A DNA stretch of 64,000 nt from the NCBI RefSeq assembly GCF_030816485.1, contig NZ_JAUSYC010000002.1, forward strand, positions 234,311 through 298,310, given 5' to 3'. Below the pieces are notes generated by a model. The model ran no database searches, was not told the origin of the DNA, and saw only the letters and a program-made list of their open reading frames with translations. This document shows positions 53,472-61,416 of this stretch, piece after piece. Source of the stretch: Arthrobacter sp. B1I2. Lineage in GTDB: Bacteria > Actinomycetota > Actinomycetes > Actinomycetales > Micrococcaceae. Position 1 is the first letter of the stretch, and each line of letters opens with the position of its first letter. The translations under genes and the position numbers were made by a program.

Positions 53472-54500
53472 ATGAAAGCAATGGCATTCACTGAATTCGG
53501 TGATCCGGACACACTGCAGATGATGGACCTGCCGGACCCTGTTGCAGGCCCCGGCCAGGCAGTCATCCGCGTAGGCGCCGTTGGCGTGAACCACTTCGAC
53601 CTGGACATCCGCGCCGGACTGTCCCGCCTCGACCACCCCTCACCCCACATCCTGGGCATGGAATTCGCCGGCGAAATCGTCTCCCTGGGCTCCGACACCG
53701 AAGGCTGGAGCGTAGGGGACCATGTCACTCCCCTGTACCAGGTAGCCTGCCGCGAATGCCCGGCCTGCGAAGCGGGCGAGCAGACCCACTGCGTCCGCCT
53801 GCAGATGTACGGCGTACAGCGCGCCGGCGGCTACGCCCAGCTGGCACTGGCCAACACCCGCGACCTGGTCCGCCTGCCCGAAGGCACCGAATGGGAAACA
53901 GCCGCAGCCGTCCAGCTCACCTACGGCACGGCCTGGCACTGCCTGATCACCCGCGCCAAACTCCAGCCCGGCGAAACGGTCCTCATCTCCGCCGCCGGCA
54001 GCGGCGTCGGCACCGCAGGAGTCCAGATCGCCAAAATGACCGGCGCCCGCGTCATCGCAACCGCCGGCTCCGCGGAAAAACTCGAACGCGCCCGCGAGAA
54101 CGGTGCCGATGAAGTGATCAACTACACCACCGAAAACCTCACCGAACGCGTCATGGAACTGACCAACGGCCGCGGCGTGGACGTCGCCTTCGAACACGTC
54201 GGCGGCAAGATCTTCGAGGACACCTTCGCCTCCGTCGCCAAGCAGGGACGCATCACCGTCTGCGGCGGCCACGCCGGCGAAGTCGTCAACCTCGACCTAA
54301 TCGAACTGTTCCGCACCGAACGCACCATCCTGGGCTGCTGCCGCGCAAGCCACGGCGAACTCCGCAAAGTCCTCGACCTCGTCGCCCAGGGACGCCTGCA
54401 CCCCATCGTCGGAAACACCCTCCCCCTCGAACAGGCAGCACAAGCCCACCGACTCCTCGATGACCGCGCCGCCTACGGCAAAGTCGTCCTCACCCCCTAA
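53472..54500 (+). CDS. Zinc-binding MDR oxidoreductase, copy 2
   Basis: Protein identical to the product of 28245-29273: 342 residues, structural zinc cysteines C93/C96/C99/C107, no catalytic zinc ligands, Rossmann motif AAGSGVGTAGVQIA. The one nucleotide change is a silent Leu codon. This copy is followed by the tetR gene in the same direction and may be the regulator's primary target. Confidence 0.88.
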   Translation: MKAMAFTEFGDPDTLQMMDLPDPVAGPGQAVIRVGAVGVNHFDLDIRAGLSRLDHPSPHILGMEFAGEIVSLGSDTEGWSVGDHVTPLYQVACRECPACEAGEQTHCVRLQMYGVQRAGGYAQLALANTRDLVRLPEGTEWETAAAVQLTYGTAWHCLITRAKLQPGETVLISAAGSGVGTAGVQIAKMTGARVIATAGSAEKLERARENGADEVINYTTENLTERVMELTNGRGVDVAFEHVGGKIFEDTFASVAKQGRITVCGGHAGEVVNLDLIELFRTERTILGCCRASHGELRKVLDLVAQGRLHPIVGNTLPLEQAAQAHRLLDDRAAYGKVVLTP

Positions 54501-54506
54501 CCCCCA

Positions 54507-54537
54507 GCGCGGCCGGGGCCAGCAGCCCCGGCCGCGC
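54507..54537 (+). terminator. Terminator-like hairpin after oxidoreductase copy 2
   Basis: Same 13-bp GC stem and CAGCA loop as at 29280-29310, separating this gene from tetR. Confidence 0.6.
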
Positions 54538-54624
54538 AACACCACGACACCCGTCTGCATCCCGGCGCTCAGGCAGCTCTACCCGAGCCGTAAAGACTCC
54601 TGAAGCAGTGAGCACCCTGTGGTA

Positions 54625-54644
54625 TTTTGGATCGATCTGTCCAA
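54625..54644. promoter_or_regulatory. Putative TetR autoregulatory operator
   Basis: TTTTGGATCGATCTGTCCAA ends 17 bp before the tetR ATG, right upstream of its ribosome-binding site. It matches the complement of the sites before both oxidoreductase copies, pointing to autoregulation plus control of both genes. Confidence 0.7.
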
Positions 54645-54661
54645 TGAAGGGAGGTTCAGAC

Positions 54662-55273
54662 ATGGTTGCGAAAGGACGTCCTCGTGTCTTCGACGTCGAG
54701 GAAGCCGTTGAGGCGGCGATGAACCTCTTTTGGGAGCGCGGTTATGAGGGGGCTTCTCTAGCTGAGCTTAGAGATGTAATGGGATTGTCGTCGGCGAGCT
54801 TCTACAACACTTTCGGGTCCAAGGAAGAACTCTTTGAACGGGTTGTTAGCCGCTACGTTGACATGCCGAATAAGGTGACTCAAATCGTTGGTGACACGTC
54901 GCTGGACCCGCGAGAAGCCATTGCGCAGTTCCTCCATGGCTCAGTCGATGCGCAAACGGATCCAAACCGGCCCCGTGGCTGCATGTTGGCTCTTAACGGC
55001 TCGATCGGTGGAACAGGCCTACCAGAAGCGGCAAAAGAGTCTATCGTCAGCCGACGCGCCGCAGACAGGGCCCGCGTCCGTGGCTGCGTGGAGCGAGCGG
55101 TGGCCAGCGCTGTTCTAAAGCCCGACACTGACGTGGAGGCGTTTACCGCAGCCCTGCACGGCTTCGTCCTTGGAATCGCACCCCAGGCCCGTGATGGTTT
55201 GGACGCAGCCCAGCTGCACCGGTCCGCCGAAGTCCTGCTCATGGCATGGGACGCAGCAGCAACAAAGAAATAG
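54662..55273 (+). CDS. TetR-family transcriptional regulator
   Basis: 203-residue TetR repressor. HTH about residues 20-50 (AMNLFWERGYEGASLAELRDVMGLSSASFYNTFGSKEELF) and a helical C-terminal ligand domain containing NRPRGCMLALNGSIGGTGLP, typical of the AcrR/YxaF-like group. ATG 54662 has GAAGGGAGG upstream; the reading from 54608 would cover the operator and is rejected. It follows oxidoreductase copy 2 and probably senses a reactive substrate of that enzyme. Confidence 0.9.
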   Translation: MVAKGRPRVFDVEEAVEAAMNLFWERGYEGASLAELRDVMGLSSASFYNTFGSKEELFERVVSRYVDMPNKVTQIVGDTSLDPREAIAQFLHGSVDAQTDPNRPRGCMLALNGSIGGTGLPEAAKESIVSRRAADRARVRGCVERAVASAVLKPDTDVEAFTAALHGFVLGIAPQARDGLDAAQLHRSAEVLLMAWDAAATKK

Positions 55274-56050
55274 ACACCACGGCTGACAGCTTTTCATGGG
55301 CCTGAGCCCCAAAAACATGAAGACGACTGATCCCTGGACACAACTTCAGCCCGCCGATTGGGAAGCCCGCCGTGTCACGGTTTTCGGGACGGGCCGGACA
55401 GAAGCAAAAACGGAAAAGTACTGACAGACCATCGCCCCAGCACTCAATGAACACTGGATGGAACACCCCCTTTTTGTTGCCACATACAGTGGGCAACGCC
55501 GCCCTGCACGGCTTCTCACCCGCCGCGACCTGCAGCTGGTGAGAAGGGAGACGAGCTTCCATTCGGGGAGTGAGAACAAGAGCAAAGCTGAAGCCTCTCA
55601 TGAAAAGGCGCCAGAGCGCGGGCGAAGACAAGCGCTCCACCTTCCCCCGCTCTCGATCGCCGCAGCCTTTCCAGCCCGAAAGCGTTGTGGTTGTCCTTGG
55701 CGTGATGTATCCAAGTCTCCTCCCACAGCCTGGCGAGGCTAGCGCCCAGGGTGACCCAGTGTCTCTACTTCCTGGCGTGGTCGCGGGCAGGCAAAGCGTG
55801 GACGTTGTCTTTAGTGACCCGCTGTCTTCCGGTGGGTTTGACGAGCTTCCCCAGGGCGCGAAGTGTCGAAGGAACTCTACAGTTGATGGCCACGTAGATC
55901 GTGCGGAGGCCCGGAAGGCTCTTGCCCGTGATTTGGCTTTGCTTTCGTTAAGAAAACGCAGGTAGTCATCACTTCTGGACGTCATCAGGTTCGGATACCA
56001 GAACTCGCTGTGAATCACCCGTCCCTGCTGCAGGACTCAAGAAGGACTTC
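55274..56050. other. Stretch without an identifiable gene; possible decayed minus-strand coding
   Basis: 777 bases. On the minus strand short stretches look protein-like in shifting frames (for example TIYVAINCRVPSTLRALGK, then HWVTLGASLARLWEETWI between about 55890 and 55690) with stops between, suggesting an old pseudogene. I cannot name the family. No operator motif was seen. Confidence 0.4.
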
Positions 56051-56281
56051 ATGATGCCAACGTCTTCCCAAATTTTCGACGGGAAAGGGATTGGACCCGG
56101 AGATGAGATTGAGGTGCTCGATGACGGGCTAGTCATTGCACGTGGAGCAATTGAAGACCTGGCCTCGGATCAAAGCATGGTCCTGCTCAAGCTCTCCTAC
56201 GGGAGAGGTAGACGAACATACCGCCGCGAGGACGGCTGGCAGGTCCGGACTTTCGCCGAGAATCATGAAGGCCAACTGTGA
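56051..56281 (+). CDS. Small protein of unknown function
   Basis: 76 residues, sequence GPGDEIEVLDDGLVIARG followed by MVLLKLSYGRGRRTYRREDGW, suggesting a small beta-barrel protein. AGAAGGA lies upstream of the tandem ATG codons at 56051. In style and size it resembles the 72-residue protein at 32255-32473, without clear sequence identity. No function is proposed. Confidence 0.45.
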   Translation: MMPTSSQIFDGKGIGPGDEIEVLDDGLVIARGAIEDLASDQSMVLLKLSYGRGRRTYRREDGWQVRTFAENHEGQL

Positions 56282-56326
56282 CGACCGACAGTTTTTGCCT
56301 GCAGTTTCAGAGCGAAACGGCCAATC

Positions 56327-56993
56327 AGGGTGCACCCAAACCTGACGTCAATGGGTGCCTGACGTGGGAGGACTTAGCCTGCAGACGGAGCTTTCTCTTG
56401 TTCTTCGACGTCGACCCAGTCACCACCCGTGACATAGCTACCCATCGCCCCCATCGAATTCGCAAAGTCCGGATTCCTTCCCCTCGGGGTATCAGGGTGG
56501 GATCTGAGAGGATTCACACAGGAAGAAGTCATAGACTCCGTCCGCAGCGGCAGCACCGAGATCGGGCTGGCGGGCTCACCCAATCCGAGTGCCTGGCATT
56601 CGCGTGCTGGAGCTGGAGCGCCAGCCTTTGATTCTGATCGTGAACCCCCACCGGTTACCGGCTGATTGCCAGCCAACGGGGGCTCCTGATGCGCTGGCTT
56701 GTCGATGATGCTTTGGCCCCGGGGGCGACGTCGAAATCGTCGTTGAGGTCGCGCATCGAACGTCCGCCTTGCCGCTGGTCCTAGCCGGCGTCGGCTATGC
56801 TGTCATGCCCTCCTCATGGGCGCCTTTGGCCCACAAATCCGGGCTGCGGACCCTCCTGATCGAGCCCGTCTCCCACCTCCATGTGGCCATTCTGAGCCGC
56901 AAGGACGACGGCCTGCATCCGCAGGAGGGCCACTTCGTGCGGGCCATGGATTCCCAGTCTTCGTTAGTAGTCTTTCATCCGGGGGTCCTGTAA
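56327..56993 (+). pseudogene. LysR-type regulator relic
   Basis: Pieces of a LysR effector domain in shifting frames. GFTQEEVIDSVRSGSTEIGLAG comes from about 56510, LELERQPLILIVNPHRLPA from about 56608, and a continuous VEVAHRTSALPLVLAGVGYAVMPSSWAPLA to the end at 56993. No N-terminal HTH is left. The first 190 bases resemble 14047-14272, so two relics of one element or gene bound the accessory region. Confidence 0.6.
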
Positions 56994-57166
56994 AAGTGGT
57001 GCGGATGAAGTTGCGTTGATGGGAGACAGCTTGTCAACGTCTAGGAGAACAGCGGCGTCCGGCGGGTTCGACGCGGGGATACTCAAGTACTTGCCGACAA
57101 CAAACGCCAGGCTGTCCGTTAGCTGAGGTCGGGGCAGCGCCACGCGCACGTTCCACTGCGTTCCAC

Positions 57167-57231
57167 CCCAACTAAGTAGCGCTGGTGTCGTTTTGAGGGG
57201 TTCAAACGACACTTAGCGCTACTTAGTTGGG
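57167..57231. repeat. 65-nt two-part perfect hairpin upstream of pheA
   Basis: 17-bp perfect outer arms CCCAACTAAGTAGCGCT (57167-57183) and complement (57215-57231), then an inner 8-bp stem TGTCGTTT (57186-57193)/AAACGACA (57204-57211) with a small loop. It ends 33 bp before the pheA ATG. It may be a mobile palindromic repeat, a terminator, or a leader structure for pheA. Confidence 0.7.
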
Positions 57232-57264
57232 TCTGCGGGCGCCGGGCGTGAAACCATACGGATC

Positions 57265-58122
57265 ATGGTCCAGAAGATTGCGTACCAGGGTGAGCCCGGC
57301 GCCAACTCCAATATCGCGTGCAAGCAGATGTTCCCCGAGCTGGAAAGCGTGCCGTGCGCAAGTTTTGAGGACGCGTTCGAGCTGGTGTCCAGCGGCGAAG
57401 CGGACCTGGCCATGATCCCCATCGAGAACTCCATCGCCGGCCGGGTGGCGGACATCCATATCCTGCTGCCCCAGTCCAGCCTGCAGATCGTGGGAGAGTT
57501 CTTCCTGCCTATCCACTTCGACCTGCTGGGCATCCCGGGCAGCACTATTGAGGGCGCCACCGAGGTGCACAGCCACATCCACGCCCTGGGCCAATGCCGG
57601 AAGCTGATCCGCGAGCACGGCCTCAAGCCGGTCATCGCCGGTGACACCGCAGGCTCCGCGCGGGAAGTGGCCGAGTGGAACGATCCCCGCAAGCTCTCCC
57701 TCGCTCCCCCGCTGGCCGCGCAGATCTACGGCCTTGAGGTGCTGGCCTCCCGGGTTGAGGACGACCCCTCCAACACCACCCGGTTCGTCGTCCTGGCCCG
57801 CGAAACGGAACTGCCGGCACGGGACGAACTTCCCGGACCGGCAGTCACCAGCTTTGTCTTCCGGGTGCGCAACGTCCCCTCAGCCCTGTACAAGGCGCTG
57901 GGCGGCTTCGCCACGAACGGCGTCAACATGACCCGGCTGGAAAGCTACTTGGTGGGCAACGAGTTCACCGCCACCATGTTCATGGCCGACGTCGAAGGCC
58001 ACCCCGAGGACCTGCCACTCAAACTTGCCCTCGAGGAACTTAACTTCTTCACCACCGAAGCGCGGATCCTTGGCGTGTATGCAGCCGCCGACTACAGGAC
58101 CGGTCAGACCGTCAACGCCTGA
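57265..58122 (+). CDS. pheA: Prephenate dehydratase
   Basis: Monofunctional prephenate dehydratase of 285 residues, converting prephenate to phenylpyruvate in phenylalanine synthesis. The catalytic domain (1-185) starts KIAYQGEPGANSNIACKQMFP and includes IPIENSIAGRVADIHILL and the conserved NTTRF motif. The C-terminal ACT domain (about 195-275) begins TSFVFRVRNVPSALYKALGGFATNGVNMTRLES; the usual ESRP is ESYL here. A housekeeping gene, so the accessory region probably ends before it. No strong ribosome-binding site is seen; a 65-nt hairpin precedes it. Confidence 0.95.
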   Translation: MVQKIAYQGEPGANSNIACKQMFPELESVPCASFEDAFELVSSGEADLAMIPIENSIAGRVADIHILLPQSSLQIVGEFFLPIHFDLLGIPGSTIEGATEVHSHIHALGQCRKLIREHGLKPVIAGDTAGSAREVAEWNDPRKLSLAPPLAAQIYGLEVLASRVEDDPSNTTRFVVLARETELPARDELPGPAVTSFVFRVRNVPSALYKALGGFATNGVNMTRLESYLVGNEFTATMFMADVEGHPEDLPLKLALEELNFFTTEARILGVYAAADYRTGQTVNA

Positions 58123-58131
58123 CCGCCCTAC

Positions 58132-58582
58132 ATAACAGACTGGCGGTCCCGCGACTCTGAGGAAGACGCCAAACACTTCTCACTCGGCAACCGCGCCCGC
58201 ACCGTCTTCTACACTCCCGAAGTGCTCTGCCGCCCCAAGGAACTCCTGGCAGAAATCCACCGCTCACAGGGCCGGATCGCGTCCTGCATCGATGGCCATC
58301 TCCACCGAGACGACACAACAACCCCCGCATCATGAATGGCACCACCAAACTTGTCGAACTGCTGATCATCGACGAAGCCGAACGCCTCACCCCAACCGCC
58401 CTGGAACTTCTCCGCGAAGATCACGACCACACCCGCCAGGGGACACCCTCATCAGCATGCCCGGCATCGACCAACGCTTCCGCCACTACCCCCAGCTCTA
58501 CAGCCGCCTCGGCTTTTCCCACCGCTACCGCCCGCTCGGCTGGGACGAACTCTTGTTCGTCCTCGACCGGCACCGGAAATGA
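58132..58582 (+). pseudogene. TniB/MuB-like transposition ATPase relic
   Basis: Remains of an AAA ATPase of transposons in three frames: DWRSRDSEEDAKHF to ARTVFYTPEVL (58138-58320), LLIIDEAERLTPTALELLRED with Walker B (about 58359-58424), and LISMPGIDQRFRHYPQLYSRLGF to the end at 58582. The Walker A part is missing; the fragment begins 9 bp after pheA. At least two frameshifts are needed. No transposase remains nearby. Confidence 0.65.
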
Positions 58583-59145
58583 CTCGGCAGGACCCTGGCC
58601 CCGGACAACCAAAGCTGACGTCATAACCATCTGACAAGGGAGGACGTGCCCTCGGGGTGGAGCTTCCAGTTATTCTCTGAACCCTCTTACGAAATCCTGG
58701 AACTTAGCCGCCCACAGCTCCAACGGCGGTTCACAAAGTCGAGGTCTTCCGTTGACGGAATCGAACGAAAGCAACAACCTGGGCGCGAAATCGAACGCCG
58801 CACTTGGCAGTCCGAAAAACGGCCACCGTTCCCGCGTCGAGTAGCAGCTAGCCCGCCGTTAGCGGCAAGACCCCGCATGCCCAATGCCTATGCCTTTGAC
58901 CAGGCCAGATACGGACAGCATCGGCCCGATCGCCATGAGGAAGAATCGCCCATGGGCATGACCGCGCGGCTAGTCTCCTTTCGTCAGGCGAGCAACTAGT
59001 GGTTTAGATGAAGTACACCCCAACCTGACGTCGGGCAGGGGGAAAAGCTCGTCAGAATAGGGTCCGGAAAGCAGTTCCTGCACGTGTCCGCTGAAGAGTC
59101 TTAGACTCCAAGCTGACAGTCGATCCGGGCTCGGTTCGTAGGGGG
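58583..59145. other. Intergenic stretch with short relic repeats
   Basis: CTGACAAGGGAGGAC at 58631-58645 and ACACCCCAACCTGACGTC at 59015-59032 repeat pieces of the relic at 14047-14094. Otherwise nothing recognisable; no terminator was found for the leftward secretion-like cluster, whose last gene ends at 59146. Confidence 0.4.
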
Positions 59146-59457
59146 TTACATTTGGGATGGCCCGTCATCTGATCGGGTAAGCGGCGTGGGCGTTACGCGT
59201 TGAATTTTGGCCACCACCTGCCCCGAGCCGGTGCCGGGCGCGGAACCGGGCAGCTCAGCCGAGATAGGCGCGAGTTCTAGAAGTTTGTACGTGTCCCCGC
59301 CTATGGTGATCAACTCTCCAAGTGCATAAATCCTCGGCGAGGCTTCATTTCCGTTTGCCACAATGCCGAGGTCAACCCCTTGGCTTGTTGAGCCAAGGAT
59401 GAAGACCTGCGCGTTTCCGACCATATTTGGGATGCCAGCTAGAAGTTCGATGGTCAT
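59146..59457 (-). CDS. DUF6406-like protein
   Basis: 103-residue beta-rich protein. Middle segment RIYALGELITIGGDTYKLLEL resembles the DUF6406 family of actinobacterial small proteins; the C-terminal 25 residues are polar. Start ATG 59457, with an alternative at 59484. Last gene of the FtsK/calpain cluster, 20 bp after the protease gene. It could be an immunity or chaperone partner of the protease, which is only a guess from position. Confidence 0.55.
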   Translation of the reverse strand: MTIELLAGIPNMVGNAQVFILGSTSQGVDLGIVANGNEASPRIYALGELITIGGDTYKLLELAPISAELPGSAPGTGSGQVVAKIQRVTPTPLTRSDDGPSQM

Positions 59458-59477
59458 AGTGTTGATGCCTTTCGTGC

Positions 59478-60476
59478 TCAGCAAGTGTCTATTCGCCAGA
59501 ATAGTTCCCGGAAGGTACCGATAGACATGGGCTTCGGGTGAAACTGCCCCCAGGGATTATGAAGATGTACGTTGCGGTCGGCGTCAATTCCTTTCACTGC
59601 GTAGGCGTGGGCGCCTTGGTAAACGACTTGATATTCGCGGGCGAGGGCAGCGTTACTTCCGGGTGGCCCGCTGCAGGTCGCCACCGTTGGTCGACCGGAG
59701 GAAATAACGGAAGCGAGGTCAGATTCGTCGAGGGTTGCGGTTTCTATGGTTCGTGTCTCTCTTCCAGTGATCCACTGCAGTGCGGCGCTCGGCCAACCAC
59801 CTTCTCCCAGCTTGTCGTAACCGCCGAGGTGGCCCGCGTATGCCTTTTCTAAATGTCCTACCCAGGAGCTCCCGTCGGGTGTTGTGCCATAGATGTCACC
59901 GCTTCCATCTGTGGGGAGGGTGTCCTCGTGGCTATCTGCGCCGCACGTGATGCGGCCATCAGACGCTCGGCGCGTGAGGCTCTTCCGGAGGGTCCCAGAC
60001 TCGGTCCCGGCTACGGCGCAGAGGCTTGCGATCAGGAAGCAGTCACAAAGCTGTCCCTGCTGGGCGGAGCCGTAACCGAAGGGGACATCTCCAAAGAGAG
60101 GGCGAGTGCTTACGTCCGAGTAGGCGATCCCGGCGGGAAGGGACGGTTCCGGTGATCTCGCTGGAATATCCATCGGGTCTCCGCCTGTACCCGAGGCTGT
60201 GTCGGCCGCGGCGGCCCCTTGCCTTTGGAGGAAGCCCCTGCCGGCGATCGCGGCCTGATGGAGCTGCTGAGCAGCTTGGAAGACTGCTCGTTGGGCGGAA
60301 TGAAGTGCGGCGGCGGTTTCGCGCCCGTCGCCGCGTGACGTTGCGCGCGTCACTGACGCTGCATGAGACGCGGCGGCGTTTAGATGGCGTGCCTGCTGTA
60401 CAAGCTCGGCAGCATGTCGCTCGGCATCTAGGGTTATGGCTTCGAGTGAGGTCAGCACATCTTGGAGACTGCTCAC
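59478..60476 (-). CDS. Calpain-like cysteine protease, putative secreted effector
   Basis: 332 residues. The N-terminal 90 are helical and alanine/glutamine-rich with ESX-substrate character (EAITLDAERHAAELVQQARHL). From about 125 a C2 (calpain) protease domain follows: oxyanion Q140 and nucleophile C146 in QQGQLCDCFLIASL, H290 in QGAHAYAVKG and N307 in LHNPWGQ, so the catalytic triad is complete. No Sec signal is seen; an N-terminal helical part in front of a toxic enzyme fits a type VII-like export route. It lies 53 bp after the small helical protein gene. Confidence 0.82.
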   Translation of the reverse strand: MSSLQDVLTSLEAITLDAERHAAELVQQARHLNAAASHAASVTRATSRGDGRETAAALHSAQRAVFQAAQQLHQAAIAGRGFLQRQGAAAADTASGTGGDPMDIPARSPEPSLPAGIAYSDVSTRPLFGDVPFGYGSAQQGQLCDCFLIASLCAVAGTESGTLRKSLTRRASDGRITCGADSHEDTLPTDGSGDIYGTTPDGSSWVGHLEKAYAGHLGGYDKLGEGGWPSAALQWITGRETRTIETATLDESDLASVISSGRPTVATCSGPPGSNAALAREYQVVYQGAHAYAVKGIDADRNVHLHNPWGQFHPKPMSIGTFRELFWRIDTC

Positions 60477-60529
60477 GAGAAGTTCGCCACTAGTAAAGGT
60501 TCCTTGTTCTGTCCTATCCCGGGAGCGTG

Positions 60530-60790
60530 CTAGAGCTGAGCGGCAAACTTGCTTGCGGACTGCGACGCCTGCTGCAGCGCCGTGATCGCGGCATCGAGCT
60601 GCTTCTCAGCGGCTTGGAGTGTCTGGATCATCTCTTTGTCCGCGCCTGAGGCCGTGCCGCCTATTGTTGCCGAGACTTGGTTGGTTGCCTGGGAAAATTT
60701 CGACTTGAAACCAGCAAGGCCTGATGCTGTGGACTTGGCGTCCGTGGAGATGCTGGTGAGCTGCTGCTTGACGGAACTGAGCTGGGACAT
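60530..60790 (-). CDS. Small helical ESX/WXG100-like protein
   Basis: 86-residue protein, almost entirely helical: two amphipathic helices (SVKQQLTSISTDAKSTASGL and EMIQTLQAAEKQLDAAITAL) around a Gly/Ser-rich turn. Size and helix-turn-helix layout resemble WXG100 proteins, but no W-x-G is present (GLAGFKSKF occurs instead). It lies between the membrane coiled-coil and the protease genes, suggesting a co-secreted or chaperone protein. Confidence 0.65.
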   Translation of the reverse strand: MSQLSSVKQQLTSISTDAKSTASGLAGFKSKFSQATNQVSATIGGTASGADKEMIQTLQAAEKQLDAAITALQQASQSASKFAAQL

Positions 60791-60804
60791 TTTGTTCTCC
60801 TTAA

Positions 60805-61416
60805 TTACGTGTTGAGGCTAAATACGGTTAGGACAATAACGAGCGCTAGCACGAAACCTCCGGAGCACATCCCGAGGATAAGACGGCGCTTACGGACTGC
60901 GGCTTGGTGCTCAGTACGCCGCGCTGCCTCAGCGGCAGCCTCGCGTTCAAGGCGGAGCTTCTGCTGGCGTGCCTGAAGTGCCTCGTTGGCCTTCCGCGCG
61001 GCTCCGGCACGGTGCTTGGCGTTGTCCTCAGCGCGCTCTGCTGCGGCCTTTGCCTCGCGCACCTGCGCGTCGACGGCGGTGACCGCCGCGACGTGGTCAT
61101 TGACCGCACGCTTCAGAGCCTGCTCATCGCCCTCCACCTCGCTTTCGGCACGCACTTGGGAGGGGAGGATGACGCTGTGTTCTTTAAGGGAGCATACGGC
61201 ACCGTCGTAGCGCGCCTGCGCATTCTTGAGGAGTGAGGCCAGTCGAGCGCTTTGGCGTTGGAAAATATCGTCAGCAGCTTTGTGGGCCTCGTCGGAGTCG
61301 CGCTTTGCGTCCGCCAGGCCCTTAGTTACTTGGTCGGGGACGGCTAGAAGGGCAGTTAGGGAAGCTTCATAGCCTGCGAATAGCTCAGCGGCCGCCTTGG
61401 ACGTTTGAGGGCTCAT
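60805..61416 (-). CDS. Coiled-coil membrane protein
   Basis: 203 residues: a long charged coiled coil (about 5-165, with repeated Ala/Glu/Arg heptads such as AAERAEDNAKHRAGAARKANEALQARQ) and one C-terminal membrane helix (LILGMCSGGFVLALVIVLTVF). It is probably tail-anchored, with the coil in the cytoplasm. ATG 61416 has GGGAGG upstream and overlaps the ATPase stop by 4 bp. Likely a structural partner of the FtsK-type ATPase. Family not recognised. Confidence 0.75.
   Translation of the reverse strand: MSPQTSKAAAELFAGYEASLTALLAVPDQVTKGLADAKRDSDEAHKAADDIFQRQSARLASLLKNAQARYDGAVCSLKEHSVILPSQVRAESEVEGDEQALKRAVNDHVAAVTAVDAQVREAKAAAERAEDNAKHRAGAARKANEALQARQQKLRLEREAAAEAARRTEHQAAVRKRRLILGMCSGGFVLALVIVLTVFSLNT

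Larger units (their letters stand above)
53236..54550 (+). repeat. 1315-bp duplicated segment, copy 2
   Basis: Direct repeat of 28009-29323, differing at one base found (54299 A for C). The leader before 53236 is unrelated to copy 1, whereas copy 1 and the decayed third leader (46973) share further upstream bases, suggesting copy 2 is the derived one. Confidence 0.9.

Noticed and set aside
55239..56018. 259-codon minus-strand frame overlapping the end of tetR
   Set aside because: No recognisable motif, irregular composition and overlap with tetR; protein-like pieces occur in other frames, so it is not one intact gene.
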